Source: CAIKMD01 sp035605975 (GTDB lineage Bacteria; Pseudomonadota; Alphaproteobacteria; ATCC43930; CGMCC-115725). Taken from it: a stretch of DNA of 64,000 nucleotides. Below are positions 8,522-17,699 of the stretch, one piece after another (within the stretch, counting starts at the first letter, position 1; each line of letters opens with the position of its first letter). A program made the translations under genes and the position numbers. A model generated the notes under the pieces. The model did no database searches, was not told where the DNA came from, and was given only the letters and a program-made list of their open reading frames with translations. The stretch is taken from the NCBI GenBank assembly GCA_035605975.1, contig DATNGG010000140.1, positions 1 to 64,000 on the forward strand, read 5' to 3'.

Positions 8522-8978
8522 CCTGGTTCTCGCCCGTCCCGCCCGGCGCGCCATCGGCGCCGAGGCTGTAAAGGTCATAGTCGCCGTGATCGCCCGGAAT
8601 CTTGTAGACATAGGCGCGCGCCCAGGGATCGGCCGGAATACTCTTCTGCTTAAGATAAGGCCCGTTCCAGCTATTGAGGCCGGACGGATGCTCGACCAGC
8701 GCTTCGAGCCCTTCGGTTTGCGTCGGGTAGCGCCCCACATCGAGGCGGAACAGGTCGAGCGCGCCGGCGAGGTTCTCGATCTGGATATGCGCGGCATCGG
8801 TTTTGGCGCGGCCGAGATATTTGAGAACCTGGGGCGTGACGAAGGCGACGATCATGCCAAGGATCGCCAGAACCACGAGCAATTCAATCAGCGTGAAGCC
8901 GCTTGAAAGGTCGGCATCGGCGGCTTTCAGCGATTTTTCGCGAAACGGAGCTCTCACCATCATCAACCCGATATCCAT
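8505..8978 (-). CDS. gspG: Major pseudopilin GspG
   Basis: GspG is the main subunit of the T2SS pseudopilus. The 157-residue protein has the prepilin site SG-FTLIELLVVLAILGMIVAFV (Gly27/Phe28, Glu32 at mature +5) and the highly conserved GspG body: RLDVGRYPTQTEGLEAL, then NSWNGPYLKQKSIPADPWARAY and the calcium-loop region DYDLYSLGADG near the end. The leader of 27 residues is longer than the usual 6-10, so translation may start at an internal Met (8963 or 8960). It lies between gspF and gspH in the normal order. Confidence 0.95.
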   Translation of the reverse strand: MDIGLMMVRAPFREKSLKAADADLSSGFTLIELLVVLAILGMIVAFVTPQVLKYLGRAKTDAAHIQIENLAGALDLFRLDVGRYPTQTEGLEALVEHPSGLNSWNGPYLKQKSIPADPWARAYVYKIPGDHGDYDLYSLGADGAPGGTGENQDVTNW

Positions 8979-8981
8979 TCC

Positions 8982-10202
8982 TCAAAGTGCGAGATCGTAG
9001 ACGCTCAAGACCGCAGTCAGGATCGAGCCGATGACCAGGGCGACGACGACCCCGAGGCCGATCGTCACCGCCGGAACGAGCAGCGCGAGCAGACGCTCGA
9101 CGCTGCGCTTCGTTTCCTGCTCGTAGATCTCGCCTATCTTCAACAGCATTTCGTCGAGCCGGGCGGTCTCTTCGCCGACGCGCGTCAGATGGACGGCGAG
9201 CGCCGGCACACGCTCGGTGCGCGCCAAGGGCTCAGCCAACCCCTTGCCCTCCTTGACGCTCTCGATGACGCCCGACATCGCATCGCGCAAAGCAAGGTTC
9301 GAGACGGTATCTTCGGTAATGGAGAGCGCGGTCAACGGCGAGACACCGTTGCGCAGCAAGGTGCCGAGCGTCCGACTGAAGCGCGAGATCTCGATCTTGG
9401 TGACGAGATCGCCGATCAGCGGCAAGCGCAACACCTGCGCATCCCAACGCCGCCGGCCATCCGCCGTGCCGAGATAGGAGCGCAGCGCAAGCGCGGCGAT
9501 TGCGATCCCGGCGAGAATGAACCACCCGTCATTGCTGATGATATCACTAAGGGCGAGCACCGACCGCGTAGCAAGGGGAAGATTGGCGCCTGCTTCCTCG
9601 AAGAGCGGTCGAAAGCGGGGGATGACGAAGCCGAAGAGAATCGCAATCGAGCCGGCGCCGGTCGCGAGCACGAGAGAGGGATAGATCAGCGCCGATTTCA
9701 CCTGCTCGCGCGCGGCCTTGGACCGTTCGAGCAGCTCTGCCAAATGCCGCAAGGTCGCATCGAGCGAGCCGCTCGCCTCGCCCGCGCGGACCATGCCGAT
9801 GTAGTAGGGCGGGAAAAGCCCGTTCTGGGCTGCCATCGCGTCGGCCAATGAGCTGCCGCCACGCACCATCTCGAGCACCGCGCGCATGGCGTCGCGCTCG
9901 GCTTTGCCTTCGACAACGGTCTGCGCGATATCGAGCGCACGGTCGAGCGACAATCCCGCCTGAAGGAGCATCCCGAGTTGCTGGGTCAGGAAGACGAGAT
10001 TGCCCGGCCTGCGTGCGCGCCGCCAGGTCAACGGCTCGGTGAAGAGCCGAGACAGCCGTCCGCCCGTCGCCGCATCCGCCCGGATCGGCACATAGCCAAG
10101 TGCGTGCAGCCGCTCGACCACGACATCCTGGTTGAGCGCATCCATCTCGCCCCTGACGAGCTCGCCGGTCGCCGCCGCCGCTTCGTAACGGTAAAGCGTC
10201 AT
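8982..10202 (-). CDS. gspF: Type II secretion inner membrane platform protein GspF
   Basis: The 406-residue polytopic protein has the two repeated cytoplasmic GspF domains. The first includes FLTQQLGMLLQAGLSLDRAL (residues about 69-88), and the second includes FSRTLGTLLRNGVSPLTALS. Membrane helices fall near residues 165-190, 215-235 and 375-400. GspF forms the platform on which GspE drives pseudopilus assembly. It follows gspE directly: the gspE stop and this ATG are one base apart. Length and helix pattern fit the family. Confidence 0.94.
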   Translation of the reverse strand: MTLYRYEAAAATGELVRGEMDALNQDVVVERLHALGYVPIRADAATGGRLSRLFTEPLTWRRARRPGNLVFLTQQLGMLLQAGLSLDRALDIAQTVVEGKAERDAMRAVLEMVRGGSSLADAMAAQNGLFPPYYIGMVRAGEASGSLDATLRHLAELLERSKAAREQVKSALIYPSLVLATGAGSIAILFGFVIPRFRPLFEEAGANLPLATRSVLALSDIISNDGWFILAGIAIAALALRSYLGTADGRRRWDAQVLRLPLIGDLVTKIEISRFSRTLGTLLRNGVSPLTALSITEDTVSNLALRDAMSGVIESVKEGKGLAEPLARTERVPALAVHLTRVGEETARLDEMLLKIGEIYEQETKRSVERLLALLVPAVTIGLGVVVALVIGSILTAVLSVYDLAL

Positions 10203-10203
10203 C

Positions 10204-11910
10204 TCAGACGTCCCGCGTCACGCGAAGCACCTCCTCGATCGAGGTGACCCCCCGGAGCGCTTTGTCGAGACCATCTTCATACATCGAGCGCATGCCTTCC
10301 CCCACTGCGGCGCGGTGAATATCCTGGGCGGTCGCGCGATGGAGCACGAGGCGGCGAATTTCGTCCGATAAGGGCAGGAATTCGAGCACGGCGATCCGCC
10401 CGAAATAGCCCGAGCCCTGGCAGCGCTCGCAGCCGCGCGCGCGGTAAAGCGTCGGCTCGCCGCCATTCGCGGGCAGACGCAGATGCGCCGCGAGCTCGGG
10501 CAGGGCGCGGTAGGCCACGCAGCAATGCGGGCAGAGCTTGCGCACCAGGCGCTGCGCCAGGACACCGTTGACCGTCGAGGTCACGAGATAGTCCTCGACG
10601 CCCATGTCGAGAAGCCGCGTCACCGTGCCGGCGGCGCTGTTGGTGTGCAAGGTCGAGAGCACGAGATGGCCGGTGAGCGCCGCCTGCACCGCGATCTGCG
10701 CGGTTTCGAGATCACGCATCTCGCCCACCATGATCACGTCCGGATCCTGGCGCAGCACCGAGCGCAGCACCTGGGCGAAGGTCAGGCCGATCTGAGGCTT
10801 CACCTGGATCTGATTAACGCCCTCGAGCTGATACTCGATCGGGTCCTCGACGGTGAACAACTTGCGGTCCGGCGAATTCAACCGCATGAGGCAGGTGTAG
10901 AGCGTCGTCGTCTTGCCGCTGCCGGTCGGCCCTGTCACCAGCAGAATGCCTTGCGGATGATCGAGCACTTTGAGGAAAGGCTCGAGCGTTGCCACCTCGA
11001 AGCCCAGCGTGCCGAGATCTTCGACGAGGCTCGAGCGATCGAGAATGCGCATAACCACGGATTCGCCGTGGAGGCAGGGCATGGTCGACACGCGAAGGTC
11101 GAACTCCTTGCCCTGCACCGCGAGGCGGATGCGCCCGTCTTGAGGCAGGCGCCGCTCTGCGATGTTGAGCTTTGCCATGATCTTGATGCGCGAAACGATC
11201 GCCGCGCGCAGGCGCGTCGGCGGCGACGCGAATTCGCGCAGCGCGCCGTCGATGCGGTAGCGCACGGCCATACGGTTCTGCAGCGGCTCGATATGAATGT
11301 CCGAGGCGCGATTCTCGACCGCGCGGGCGATGAGCTGGTTGACGAGCCGGATAACCGGAACTTCGCTCGCGAGATCGCGCAGCCGATCGACGTCCTCGAG
11401 CAGCTCGTCATCGGCGCCGATCTCGCCGGCGCTCGCGACCTGGCCCAAGCCCGGCTTCTCGGCCTCATAGAGGCGCGCATAAGCTGCATCAAAATCCGAC
11501 GGCAAGGCGATGCGGCGCACCAGACGCTTGCCGATCGCCATTTCGACGGCGCGGGCCGCATAATTGTCGAGCGGGTCGATCATCGCGACGACCAACCCCT
11601 CCTCCTGATCCGCGAGCGGCAGGACGCCGGAATGGCGCATGAACTTGGCGGTAAGCTTGCCCTCGGCGACAGGCGCTTCGGGATAATCCGGGGCCTCGGC
11701 AATCTCGACGCGAAGCTCGCGCGACAGGGCGTCGGCGACGTCCCGTTCGCCAGCGAGGCCGAGCTTGACCAGCAGCGCCTCAAGCCGCTCCCCGCTGCTC
11801 GCTTGCAGGCGTAGAACGCGATCGAGTGCCGACTCGTCGAGCTTGCCGCCGGCTACGAGATGCGCGGCAACCAGCCGTTCTACGGCTTTGCGGTCGAGCT
11901 CTTCAATCAA
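10204..11910 (-). CDS. gspE: Type II secretion ATPase GspE
   Basis: The 568-residue cytoplasmic ATPase shows an N1E-like domain (residues 1-150), then the catalytic domain with Walker A GPTGSGKT (327-334), an Asp box EDPIEYQLEGVNQIQV, Walker B VIMVGEMRD (392-400) and a His box TLHTNSAAGTVTRLLDMGV. It also has the tetra-cysteine zinc site of GspE (Cys460, Cys463, Cys494, Cys497). It powers pseudopilus growth through GspL and GspF. The start is TTG at 11908-11910, with AGGGAAG a few bases upstream; there is no nearby ATG in frame. It is the first gene of the leftward gsp operon, and about 200 bases upstream are free of genes. Confidence 0.95.
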   Translation of the reverse strand: MIEELDRKAVERLVAAHLVAGGKLDESALDRVLRLQASSGERLEALLVKLGLAGERDVADALSRELRVEIAEAPDYPEAPVAEGKLTAKFMRHSGVLPLADQEEGLVVAMIDPLDNYAARAVEMAIGKRLVRRIALPSDFDAAYARLYEAEKPGLGQVASAGEIGADDELLEDVDRLRDLASEVPVIRLVNQLIARAVENRASDIHIEPLQNRMAVRYRIDGALREFASPPTRLRAAIVSRIKIMAKLNIAERRLPQDGRIRLAVQGKEFDLRVSTMPCLHGESVVMRILDRSSLVEDLGTLGFEVATLEPFLKVLDHPQGILLVTGPTGSGKTTTLYTCLMRLNSPDRKLFTVEDPIEYQLEGVNQIQVKPQIGLTFAQVLRSVLRQDPDVIMVGEMRDLETAQIAVQAALTGHLVLSTLHTNSAAGTVTRLLDMGVEDYLVTSTVNGVLAQRLVRKLCPHCCVAYRALPELAAHLRLPANGGEPTLYRARGCERCQGSGYFGRIAVLEFLPLSDEIRRLVLHRATAQDIHRAAVGEGMRSMYEDGLDKALRGVTSIEEVLRVTRDV

Positions 11911-12112
11911 AGCGACTTCCCTGCCTCTCAGCTCACCGCCAATCTACCACGCCGCATTCGGCCATCGTTAAAAAGCACAATGATGACGGATTCATGTCCC
12001 AGAGCCGCGGACGGACGGACGTGGCGGAGGGTCATTTCCTTATGCTGTCACCAGCGCGGTAACAATTAAAGTCATTCCAATGATCGGCAATGGCCGCAAA
12101 GCGCACGCAGGC
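11911..12112. other. Gap upstream of the gsp operon
   Basis: About 200 bases between gspE and the gspO stop with no gene. It is AT-richer than its surroundings (for example around 11964-11990 and 12030-12080) and is the likely place of the gspE promoter, but no sigma-70 boxes stand out. Confidence 0.35.
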
Positions 12113-12859
12113 TTAGCCGAAGGGACCGTAAAGCCAAACCAGCCAGAGGCCGAGGCAAAGGGCTGGTCCGAAGGCGAGCCGATCATCGAGGGTAAGCCCG
12201 TTGCCCCTCAGACCGCGAGCCAAGGCCAGGCCGAGCCCGATCATCGCCGCGATCAGCACGACGCTTGGCAGCCCCTCCCAGGAGACGAACGCGCCGGCCG
12301 CCGCGAGCAGCTTCACATCGCCAAAGCCCAGCCCTTCGCGCCCTCGAAGGCGCCGATACCCCCATCGGATAAGGGCGAAAGCGACAAACCCGGCCATGGC
12401 ACCCAGCGCGTGAGGCCATACGCGATCGGCGGCGGCAAGATAGGCGGCAAACAGACCGAGCGGGATGAGCGGCAGCGTCAGGCCGTCTGGCAGAATGCCC
12501 TCGCGCCAGTCGATGACGGCGAGGGTTAAAAGGTCCCAACCGAGAACGCAGCTGATCCAGAGCATCGGACCTTGGGCAAGGCTCGCCGCCCAGATCGCGA
12601 TAAGGACCGCGCCGAGCTCGATCGAGGGGTAGAGTGGGCTCACCCTGCTACCGCAATGGCGACATCTGCCACGCGCAGCGAGCCAACTCGCGATCGGGAC
12701 GAGATCGGCAAGCTTCAACACCTGGCCGCATTGATCGCAGGCGGAGCGTCCGGCGACGATCGGCCGGCCCTTTGGCAAACGCATAGCGAGCAGCCCGAGA
12801 AAACTGCCGATGAACGGCGCCGCTAACACCGGCCAAAGCGACCAATCAGTCGAAGGCAT
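12113..12859 (-). CDS. gspO: Prepilin peptidase / N-methyltransferase GspO (PilD family)
   Basis: The 248-residue membrane protein is an A24-family aspartic prepilin peptidase that cleaves and N-methylates the GspG-K leaders. It shows the cytoplasmic zinc site CDQC...CRHC (Cys41, Cys44, Cys66, Cys69) and the two catalytic aspartates in AVIDWREGILPD (Asp117) and GLGFGDVKLL (Asp181). About seven hydrophobic segments follow the family pattern. I chose the ATG at 12857-12859 because MPSTDWSLWPVLAAPFIGS is a normal start for the family; an in-frame ATG at 12943 would add an Arg-rich extension. It lies 202 bases upstream of gspE on the same strand. Confidence 0.92.
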   Translation of the reverse strand: MPSTDWSLWPVLAAPFIGSFLGLLAMRLPKGRPIVAGRSACDQCGQVLKLADLVPIASWLAARGRCRHCGSRVSPLYPSIELGAVLIAIWAASLAQGPMLWISCVLGWDLLTLAVIDWREGILPDGLTLPLIPLGLFAAYLAAADRVWPHALGAMAGFVAFALIRWGYRRLRGREGLGFGDVKLLAAAGAFVSWEGLPSVVLIAAMIGLGLALARGLRGNGLTLDDRLAFGPALCLGLWLVWLYGPFG

Positions 12860-13146
12860 TCGATCCGATCGCCCCTGAGCCAATCCAATCTCGCCTCGAC
12901 GCCGCTGCGACAGGGCACGGCCGCGCCTCGGGCATTGCGGCAAGATTACTTTCTATATTTGGGCGAAGAAAGAGTGTGGCCCTTAGGATTGGAGTCCGAT
13001 AGCTCCAGCTCAGTTGCAATTCACAACAGTCACAAAGTGATCACTTATCAATGCAAACCGGCTGACGCAGTGTGAGGGCGAGCTCCGGCGCGACCACCGC
13101 TCTGTGGTGCAGCGTCGGATTTCGGGGGTTAACGGGGGATCATCAA
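12860..13146. other. Divergent promoter region between gspO and the GH26-like gene
   Basis: The 287 bases carry no gene. The middle part (12945-13060) is AT-richer than the flanks and contains a 12-bp palindrome (13034-13045). It must contain the promoters of the rightward hydrolase-gspK2 pair and probably of leftward gspO. Confidence 0.4.
13034..13045. promoter_or_regulatory. Perfect 12-bp palindrome, candidate operator
   Basis: AAGTGATCACTT reads the same on both strands. It lies 102 bases before the start of the GH26-like gene in the AT-rich part of the divergent gap, a sensible place for a dimeric regulator. No regulator gene is adjacent, and short palindromes can arise by chance. Confidence 0.3.
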
Positions 13147-14103
13147 ATGTCACGAGGATATTGCGCTGCGAAGCGGCGCACATGCTTACTCGCATCCTGC
13201 ATTCTGACGGCGTTGCTGGCGTCCATGTGGCCGGGCCTCGCGCATGCAGCGATCTCGGGTCACAAGGCCGGCGTCTATGTGGATTGGGGTGACCCGAATG
13301 GACGCGAATCGAACGTCGAAGCATTCGAGCAATGGCTCGGTCGCAAGGGCCTCCTCGCGCTCGACTACACGCCGGGCGACAGCTGGGCGAACTTCACGGC
13401 CACCGCCGCATGGCTTCCGGGATACTGGTGGCAATACAACCACAACCGAAACATCGTGTGGTCGATACAGCTTACGATGGAGACGACGACGCTGTCGCAG
13501 ATCACGCCCGGTCTGCAGGATGATGCTTTTAAATACGTCGCCTCGCAGATCGCTATTTTTCAGCCGAATGCGATCATTCGCATCGGCTGGGAGGGAAACG
13601 GGGACTGGTTCCCTTGGTCAGGGGCGAATGGCCAGCAGATGGACTACATCAACGCCTTCCGACATGTCGCGAAGATCTTCAAAGCCGCTTCACCGGGATT
13701 CCTTATCGACTGGTGCGTAAACTTCGGGCCGAACAACGTCCCTGCCGACGAGATATATCCGGGCGATGACGTCGTCGACGTTATCGGAATGGACATTTAC
13801 GACACGAATCCCCAGAGCCGGACCGATCCCAATGCGTCTTGGCAAAACTACCTCAATTCGCGTTACGGGCTGCGTTGGCATAAGCAATTCGCCGCTAGCC
13901 ACCACAAACCGATGTCTTATCCCGAGTGGGGCGTTGGCCAGGAAGGCGACAACCCGACCTTCGTGACCGGGATGGCGAACTGGATCAAGAACAACAACGT
14001 TCTCTACAACGACTATTGGAACACAAATAGCGCCTATCCCGGGATGATCTCGGATGGCCAATATCCGAAATCGGCAAAAGTCTTCTTGCGCCTGAAGCCT
14101 TGA
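13147..14103 (+). CDS. Exported glycoside hydrolase, GH26-like (beta-mannanase type)
   Basis: The 318-residue protein has an export signal (residues 1-34, cut near AHA) and a TIM-barrel hydrolase pattern. RIGWEGNGDWFPW contains the putative acid/base Glu149, and KPMSYPEWGVG contains the putative nucleophile Glu260. WWQYNHNRNIVWSIQ and DVIGMDIYD are further clan GH-A-like strands. GH26 enzymes cut beta-mannans or mixed glucans, but related bacterial proteins also take part in exopolysaccharide turnover, so the substrate is open. The ATG at 13147 follows GGGGGA. Its stop overlaps the TTG start of a second gspK, suggesting coupled translation and that this enzyme is T2SS cargo. Confidence 0.75.
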   Translation: MSRGYCAAKRRTCLLASCILTALLASMWPGLAHAAISGHKAGVYVDWGDPNGRESNVEAFEQWLGRKGLLALDYTPGDSWANFTATAAWLPGYWWQYNHNRNIVWSIQLTMETTTLSQITPGLQDDAFKYVASQIAIFQPNAIIRIGWEGNGDWFPWSGANGQQMDYINAFRHVAKIFKAASPGFLIDWCVNFGPNNVPADEIYPGDDVVDVIGMDIYDTNPQSRTDPNASWQNYLNSRYGLRWHKQFAASHHKPMSYPEWGVGQEGDNPTFVTGMANWIKNNNVLYNDYWNTNSAYPGMISDGQYPKSAKVFLRLKP

Positions 14104-15092
14104 CAAGCGCCACGCGTGCGCGCCGATCGCTTCATCAAGAAGCGGCGGCGCCCGCTCGGTTGCCTGGCTGCTTCAGCGTGCGAGGCATAACCGGTAGCAG
14201 TGCTCAGGCCGAGGGGAGTCCTGGAGACACGGAACGAGGGCTCGCTCTTCTCCTGGTGATCTGGGTTCTGGCCTTGTTGGCCGCGCTCGCCGCAGAAATT
14301 GCCGCCTCCTCGCATTCAGCCGCGATCGTCGCGCGAAATCGCATCGACGGCGCCCGATCGCGCGCCATTGCCGATGCTGGAATTGCGTTGGCGATCGTTG
14401 GTCTCCGCGACGCCGATTTGCCGACTCGCTGGCGGGCTGACGGACGAACGCGGGCGGTCACCTACGATGGCGAGACGGTCATTGTTCGCGTCGAGGATGA
14501 AGGCGGCAAGATCGACCTCAACAACGCGCCCATCGAGTTGATTGGCGGCTTGGCCGAAGAGTGCGGCGCCACAGTGGATGAACGCATGTCGCTCGCCAAC
14601 GGAATTGCCGATCGGCGCCGTGCGTTCCTCGCCGCAACGAGCGTTCGTCCGTCTCAAGCGCGGTTTACCTTCAAGGGCGACGACTTCGGCACAAATTTAG
14701 CGCGGTGGGCTTTCGCCGAAATCTCCGAAGTGACGTTGCTGCCACAAATGTCGCGCGCGCTGTACGATTGTCTGCGGCCTTCTATCACCGTTTACTCCCA
14801 AAGCCCCACGATCAACCCGATGACGGCCGCGCGCGCGACTTTGCTGGCCATTCCGGACACCAACAAACAGGATGTCGATGCGTTTCTTGCGGCGCGTCGA
14901 GCCTTGCCTGTCGACGCACCATTGCCGCCGCTCGCCGGCCTCGGCCGCTATGCGCGCCTCGCGGCTATTCGTGCCGTCACCATCATTGCGCAAGTCACGA
15001 TCTCCGGTCGTGCGCATTTCCAGCGCAGGGCCGTGGTGCTGATGTCGCCGGATCTCCCGCTTCAGCCGATAAGTATGCTCGAATGGCAATAG
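14100..15092 (+). CDS. Second GspK-type minor pseudopilin, coupled to a glycoside hydrolase gene
   Basis: The 330-residue protein resembles GspK copy 1 over its whole length. It has the prepilin site ERG-LALLLVIWVLALLAAL (Gly47/Leu48, no Glu at mature +5), the signature VEDEGGKIDLNNAPIELIGG, and the C-terminal hairpin region INPMTAARATLLAIP. The leader is unusually long because the frame opens with a TTG that shares TTGA with the upstream stop codon; an internal start nearer residue 36-46 cannot be excluded, but no ATG is there. A GspK encoded with a secreted hydrolase, apart from other gsp genes, may be a substrate-dedicated tip subunit. That role is my inference. Confidence 0.85.
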   Translation: MTSATRARRSLHQEAAAPARLPGCFSVRGITGSSAQAEGSPGDTERGLALLLVIWVLALLAALAAEIAASSHSAAIVARNRIDGARSRAIADAGIALAIVGLRDADLPTRWRADGRTRAVTYDGETVIVRVEDEGGKIDLNNAPIELIGGLAEECGATVDERMSLANGIADRRRAFLAATSVRPSQARFTFKGDDFGTNLARWAFAEISEVTLLPQMSRALYDCLRPSITVYSQSPTINPMTAARATLLAIPDTNKQDVDAFLAARRALPVDAPLPPLAGLGRYARLAAIRAVTIIAQVTISGRAHFQRRAVVLMSPDLPLQPISMLEWQ

Positions 15093-15114
15093 AGGAGGCC
15101 GATTGGACGCGGGT

Positions 15115-16941
15115 TCATGGAACGACCGCCACCAGGATCGGATGCGCCGGCAGGCTGATCGTGAGCGATTTTACGCTGCCCGCCGATTTAACGGCGCCGG
15201 TCCCCGTCAGCGGATCATAGACCGTGATCGATTTTGCAATCGCACCGAGCGTCAGGGTGATCGAGACGGGCGCGATCGAAATGTCTGCTCCCGTCGAGGT
15301 GTTGTTGAGTGCCTGCTCGTTCCAGAGCGCGAGCCAGAAGCTGCCGTCGCTTTTCTGGAAGAGCGCCTGGTGCCCGCCATAGCCGCTGCTGATCGCCGGC
15401 ATGCCCGAAAGCGCGTAATCGAGCTTGCTGGGAGAAAAGCTCAACCCCTGCGCGCCGCTATCCGCCAAGAGCGCGAAGAGATTGTGCACGGCGACCGCCG
15501 CCGGCTTCGCGTTGCCGAAATCGTCGAACAAGCCGGCCGTGCCGTAGCTGTCATCGTAGAGCGCATAATAGAAGTAGTAGGCGTTGCCATGCAGCCAGGC
15601 ATCGAGAATTCCTTCAATGACATAGGCGGCCTGCGTCGCGCGGCTGACATGTCCCCATCCGGAGGTCGGCGAACCGCTATAGGCGATCCAGCCGAATTCG
15701 GTGGTGGCAAGCGGCCGGGTTTTCGCCGCCAGCAACGCATCCGAATCGAGGTTCGCCCAGAAATTATGCCCGTCCGGCGAACTGCCCGGATAAGTATGCG
15801 CGTTGGCGTAAGTCGCCGCGGCCGAGAGATCGCCGACCGTGCCATAGTCGCCCGTCGAACGGCTGCTCCACCCGGCGCCGAAGGAGATGTTGAAGACGGG
15901 AATGTTGTAGGACTGGCCGAGCGCATAGACCTGCGGCTGGAACGATGCCGCCTGGTATTGGTCGTTGCCGAGGCTCGTCGGATAGGGATCGTCCTCCTCG
16001 TTCCCGCCCTCGATTCCCATGAGATAATTGCCGCCCGACTGCAGCATCTGCGTCATGCGGGCGAGTTGGGCAGAGTAGATGCTGGGCGCCCCTTCGCCGA
16101 TAAAGGCATCGAACTTCGCGCCCGTTCCCGATGCCACTTGCGGCCACCAGGTGAAGTCATTGTTGCTGCCGGGCGAATCGCGCAGCGTCTTGATCTCGCC
16201 GAGATAGTTGACGTTGGCGACGACCTGGCTGAGGTTCTGATACCCCCATTTCTGGAAGTCGATATGGGTATTGACGCCGAATCCGTTCAGCAGTTGCTGA
16301 GCGCGTGCGGCCTGCAAGCCGGTCGTGCTGCCCGTCGTTCCTCCTGTGGTGCCACCTGTCGATCCGCCGGTCGAGCTTGTGGAACCCCCGGCGCTCGACA
16401 CCGCGACGCGGAAAAACATCGAATTGGCGGGCCAGGTTGCCGTGCAGACGAATTGCCGGCTCGAATTGGGTCCGCAATCGCGTCCGTCCGGACTGACGAA
16501 ATAGACCACATCCCCATCGGCGATGCCCATGCCGGACGTGCCCGAGACCTTGCGTATCTTGAAGTTCATCGGAGTGCTGCCCGTCGTGACAATCCCGCTC
16601 GCAACAACGAGATAGGCGCCGCCCGAGTCCTTTAACGTGACGAAATCGTTGTTGTAGGGCGAGCTCGGCCGCGTCAGATCGGTGAAGCCGAACACCGCGG
16701 TATCGGACGCGCTCGACGCATTGACGGTCACGCTCGATCCGCTGGCGACGATGAACGAGTTCGGCGAACTGTTCTGCTGTAAGGTAACCTGCGCCCCGGA
16801 GGCGAGGCTTCCGGCCAGAGCAGAATCAGGAGCGAGAGCCGCGGCTCCGCCGAAGATCGCGATGAGAACCGGAAGCCAAGCGAGCTTGCATATGGCGCGC
16901 GCGCGAAGGCGCCGCCAAAGCGGTGCTTTACGATAAGACAC
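15115..16941 (-). CDS. Exported multi-module glycoside hydrolase (clan GH-A type)
   Basis: With the GTG at 16939-16941, preceded by AAGGGGG, the protein has 608 residues. Modules in order are: Arg-rich signal peptide (1-44), a beta-rich domain with a likely disulfide pair (about 45-185, Cys156/Cys166), a Ser/Thr/Gly linker (186-208), a TIM-barrel catalytic domain (about 210-520) with acid/base in GIEGGNEEDD (Glu315) and nucleophile in ATTEFGWIA (Glu415), and a C-terminal beta-sandwich ending at LPAHPILVAVVP. The layout resembles GH5/GH39-like secreted enzymes; the sugar is unknown. It converges on gspK copy 2 with 22 bases between them. As an exported enzyme beside gsp genes it is a good T2SS cargo candidate. 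Confidence 0.75.
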   Translation of the reverse strand: MSYRKAPLWRRLRARAICKLAWLPVLIAIFGGAAALAPDSALAGSLASGAQVTLQQNSSPNSFIVASGSSVTVNASSASDTAVFGFTDLTRPSSPYNNDFVTLKDSGGAYLVVASGIVTTGSTPMNFKIRKVSGTSGMGIADGDVVYFVSPDGRDCGPNSSRQFVCTATWPANSMFFRVAVSSAGGSTSSTGGSTGGTTGGTTGSTTGLQAARAQQLLNGFGVNTHIDFQKWGYQNLSQVVANVNYLGEIKTLRDSPGSNNDFTWWPQVASGTGAKFDAFIGEGAPSIYSAQLARMTQMLQSGGNYLMGIEGGNEEDDPYPTSLGNDQYQAASFQPQVYALGQSYNIPVFNISFGAGWSSRSTGDYGTVGDLSAAATYANAHTYPGSSPDGHNFWANLDSDALLAAKTRPLATTEFGWIAYSGSPTSGWGHVSRATQAAYVIEGILDAWLHGNAYYFYYALYDDSYGTAGLFDDFGNAKPAAVAVHNLFALLADSGAQGLSFSPSKLDYALSGMPAISSGYGGHQALFQKSDGSFWLALWNEQALNNTSTGADISIAPVSITLTLGAIAKSITVYDPLTGTGAVKSAGSVKSLTISLPAHPILVAVVP

Positions 16942-17699
16942 GAATCCCCCTTCCCCCCAAACCGCCCAAGCGGATCTGGATCGCTGAAGCTGCCACACGC
17001 AATGTGCGTCGCCGCGGGATACGCGGCGCTCACCATACGAAGATTTCAGGTAAAAACGTGCGTTTCCGCCGAAAAGGCTGCCGAGGGCCAAGAAAACGCC
17101 ATCGCATGCGATCGCACGTTGTTCTTCGGACCAAGCGCGATGGAACTATGCGGTACTAAGATTAAGCGCGCGTAAGCGGCACGCATCGAGCGTCATATCG
17201 CGCCAGCAATTCGATGACAATCGCCCAAAAGGATTAAGCCTTGCGTTTTGCGCGAAGCGAATCGCGCCATGCGACCGCGATCTGACCCGGCATGAGCGGT
17301 GATGCGAACTACGACAGCAGCATTCACAATCGACGGCGACGTCGTGATCGTTCTGACCACTCGCCTGGCCGTGTAAAAGCGGATCGAGGATCGAGGGTCG
17401 AACGCGGAGACGGATTCGACGGAGCGACTCTCGCCTTTGTCGCAGATAGGTCGCCGAGAACTTCCCGATCCGGCGTATTCGGGTTTCGCGCAGCTCTCAC
17501 CGAGGCAGCAGATTTCAAACGCTTCCCAGGTCCAGCAAATCGAAGCGCACTTAAAAACATGAAATTGCGACTCCGTGCTTATTTTTGACATAAATCGAGC
17601 ACACCTTGCTGATGGCTCGGGGCACCGCCGCAGAGTCGGGGCGCTCTCGATGCCATCCCAACCGCGGATAGCGGCGAACTTTCCTGTAGGAGGAACGCC
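16942..17699. other. Long divergent gap between two exported-protein genes
   Basis: About 760 bases separate the leftward hydrolase from the rightward propeller-like gene. Short open frames on both strands (for example 17292-17588 and 17193-17591) have no recognisable protein pattern or ribosome binding site. The stretch should hold two promoters and leaves room for a small RNA or upstream regulatory DNA, but I see no clear structure. Confidence 0.45.

Noticed and set aside
15103..16635. A 510-codon plus-strand frame opposite the linker-containing glycoside hydrolase
   Set aside because: Shadow of the real gene on the other strand; Arg/Gly/Glu-rich with no domain.
17193..17591. Possible small genes in the 760-base gap (frames on both strands)
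   Set aside because: No ribosome binding site, no recognisable pattern, and composition typical of random GC-rich frames.
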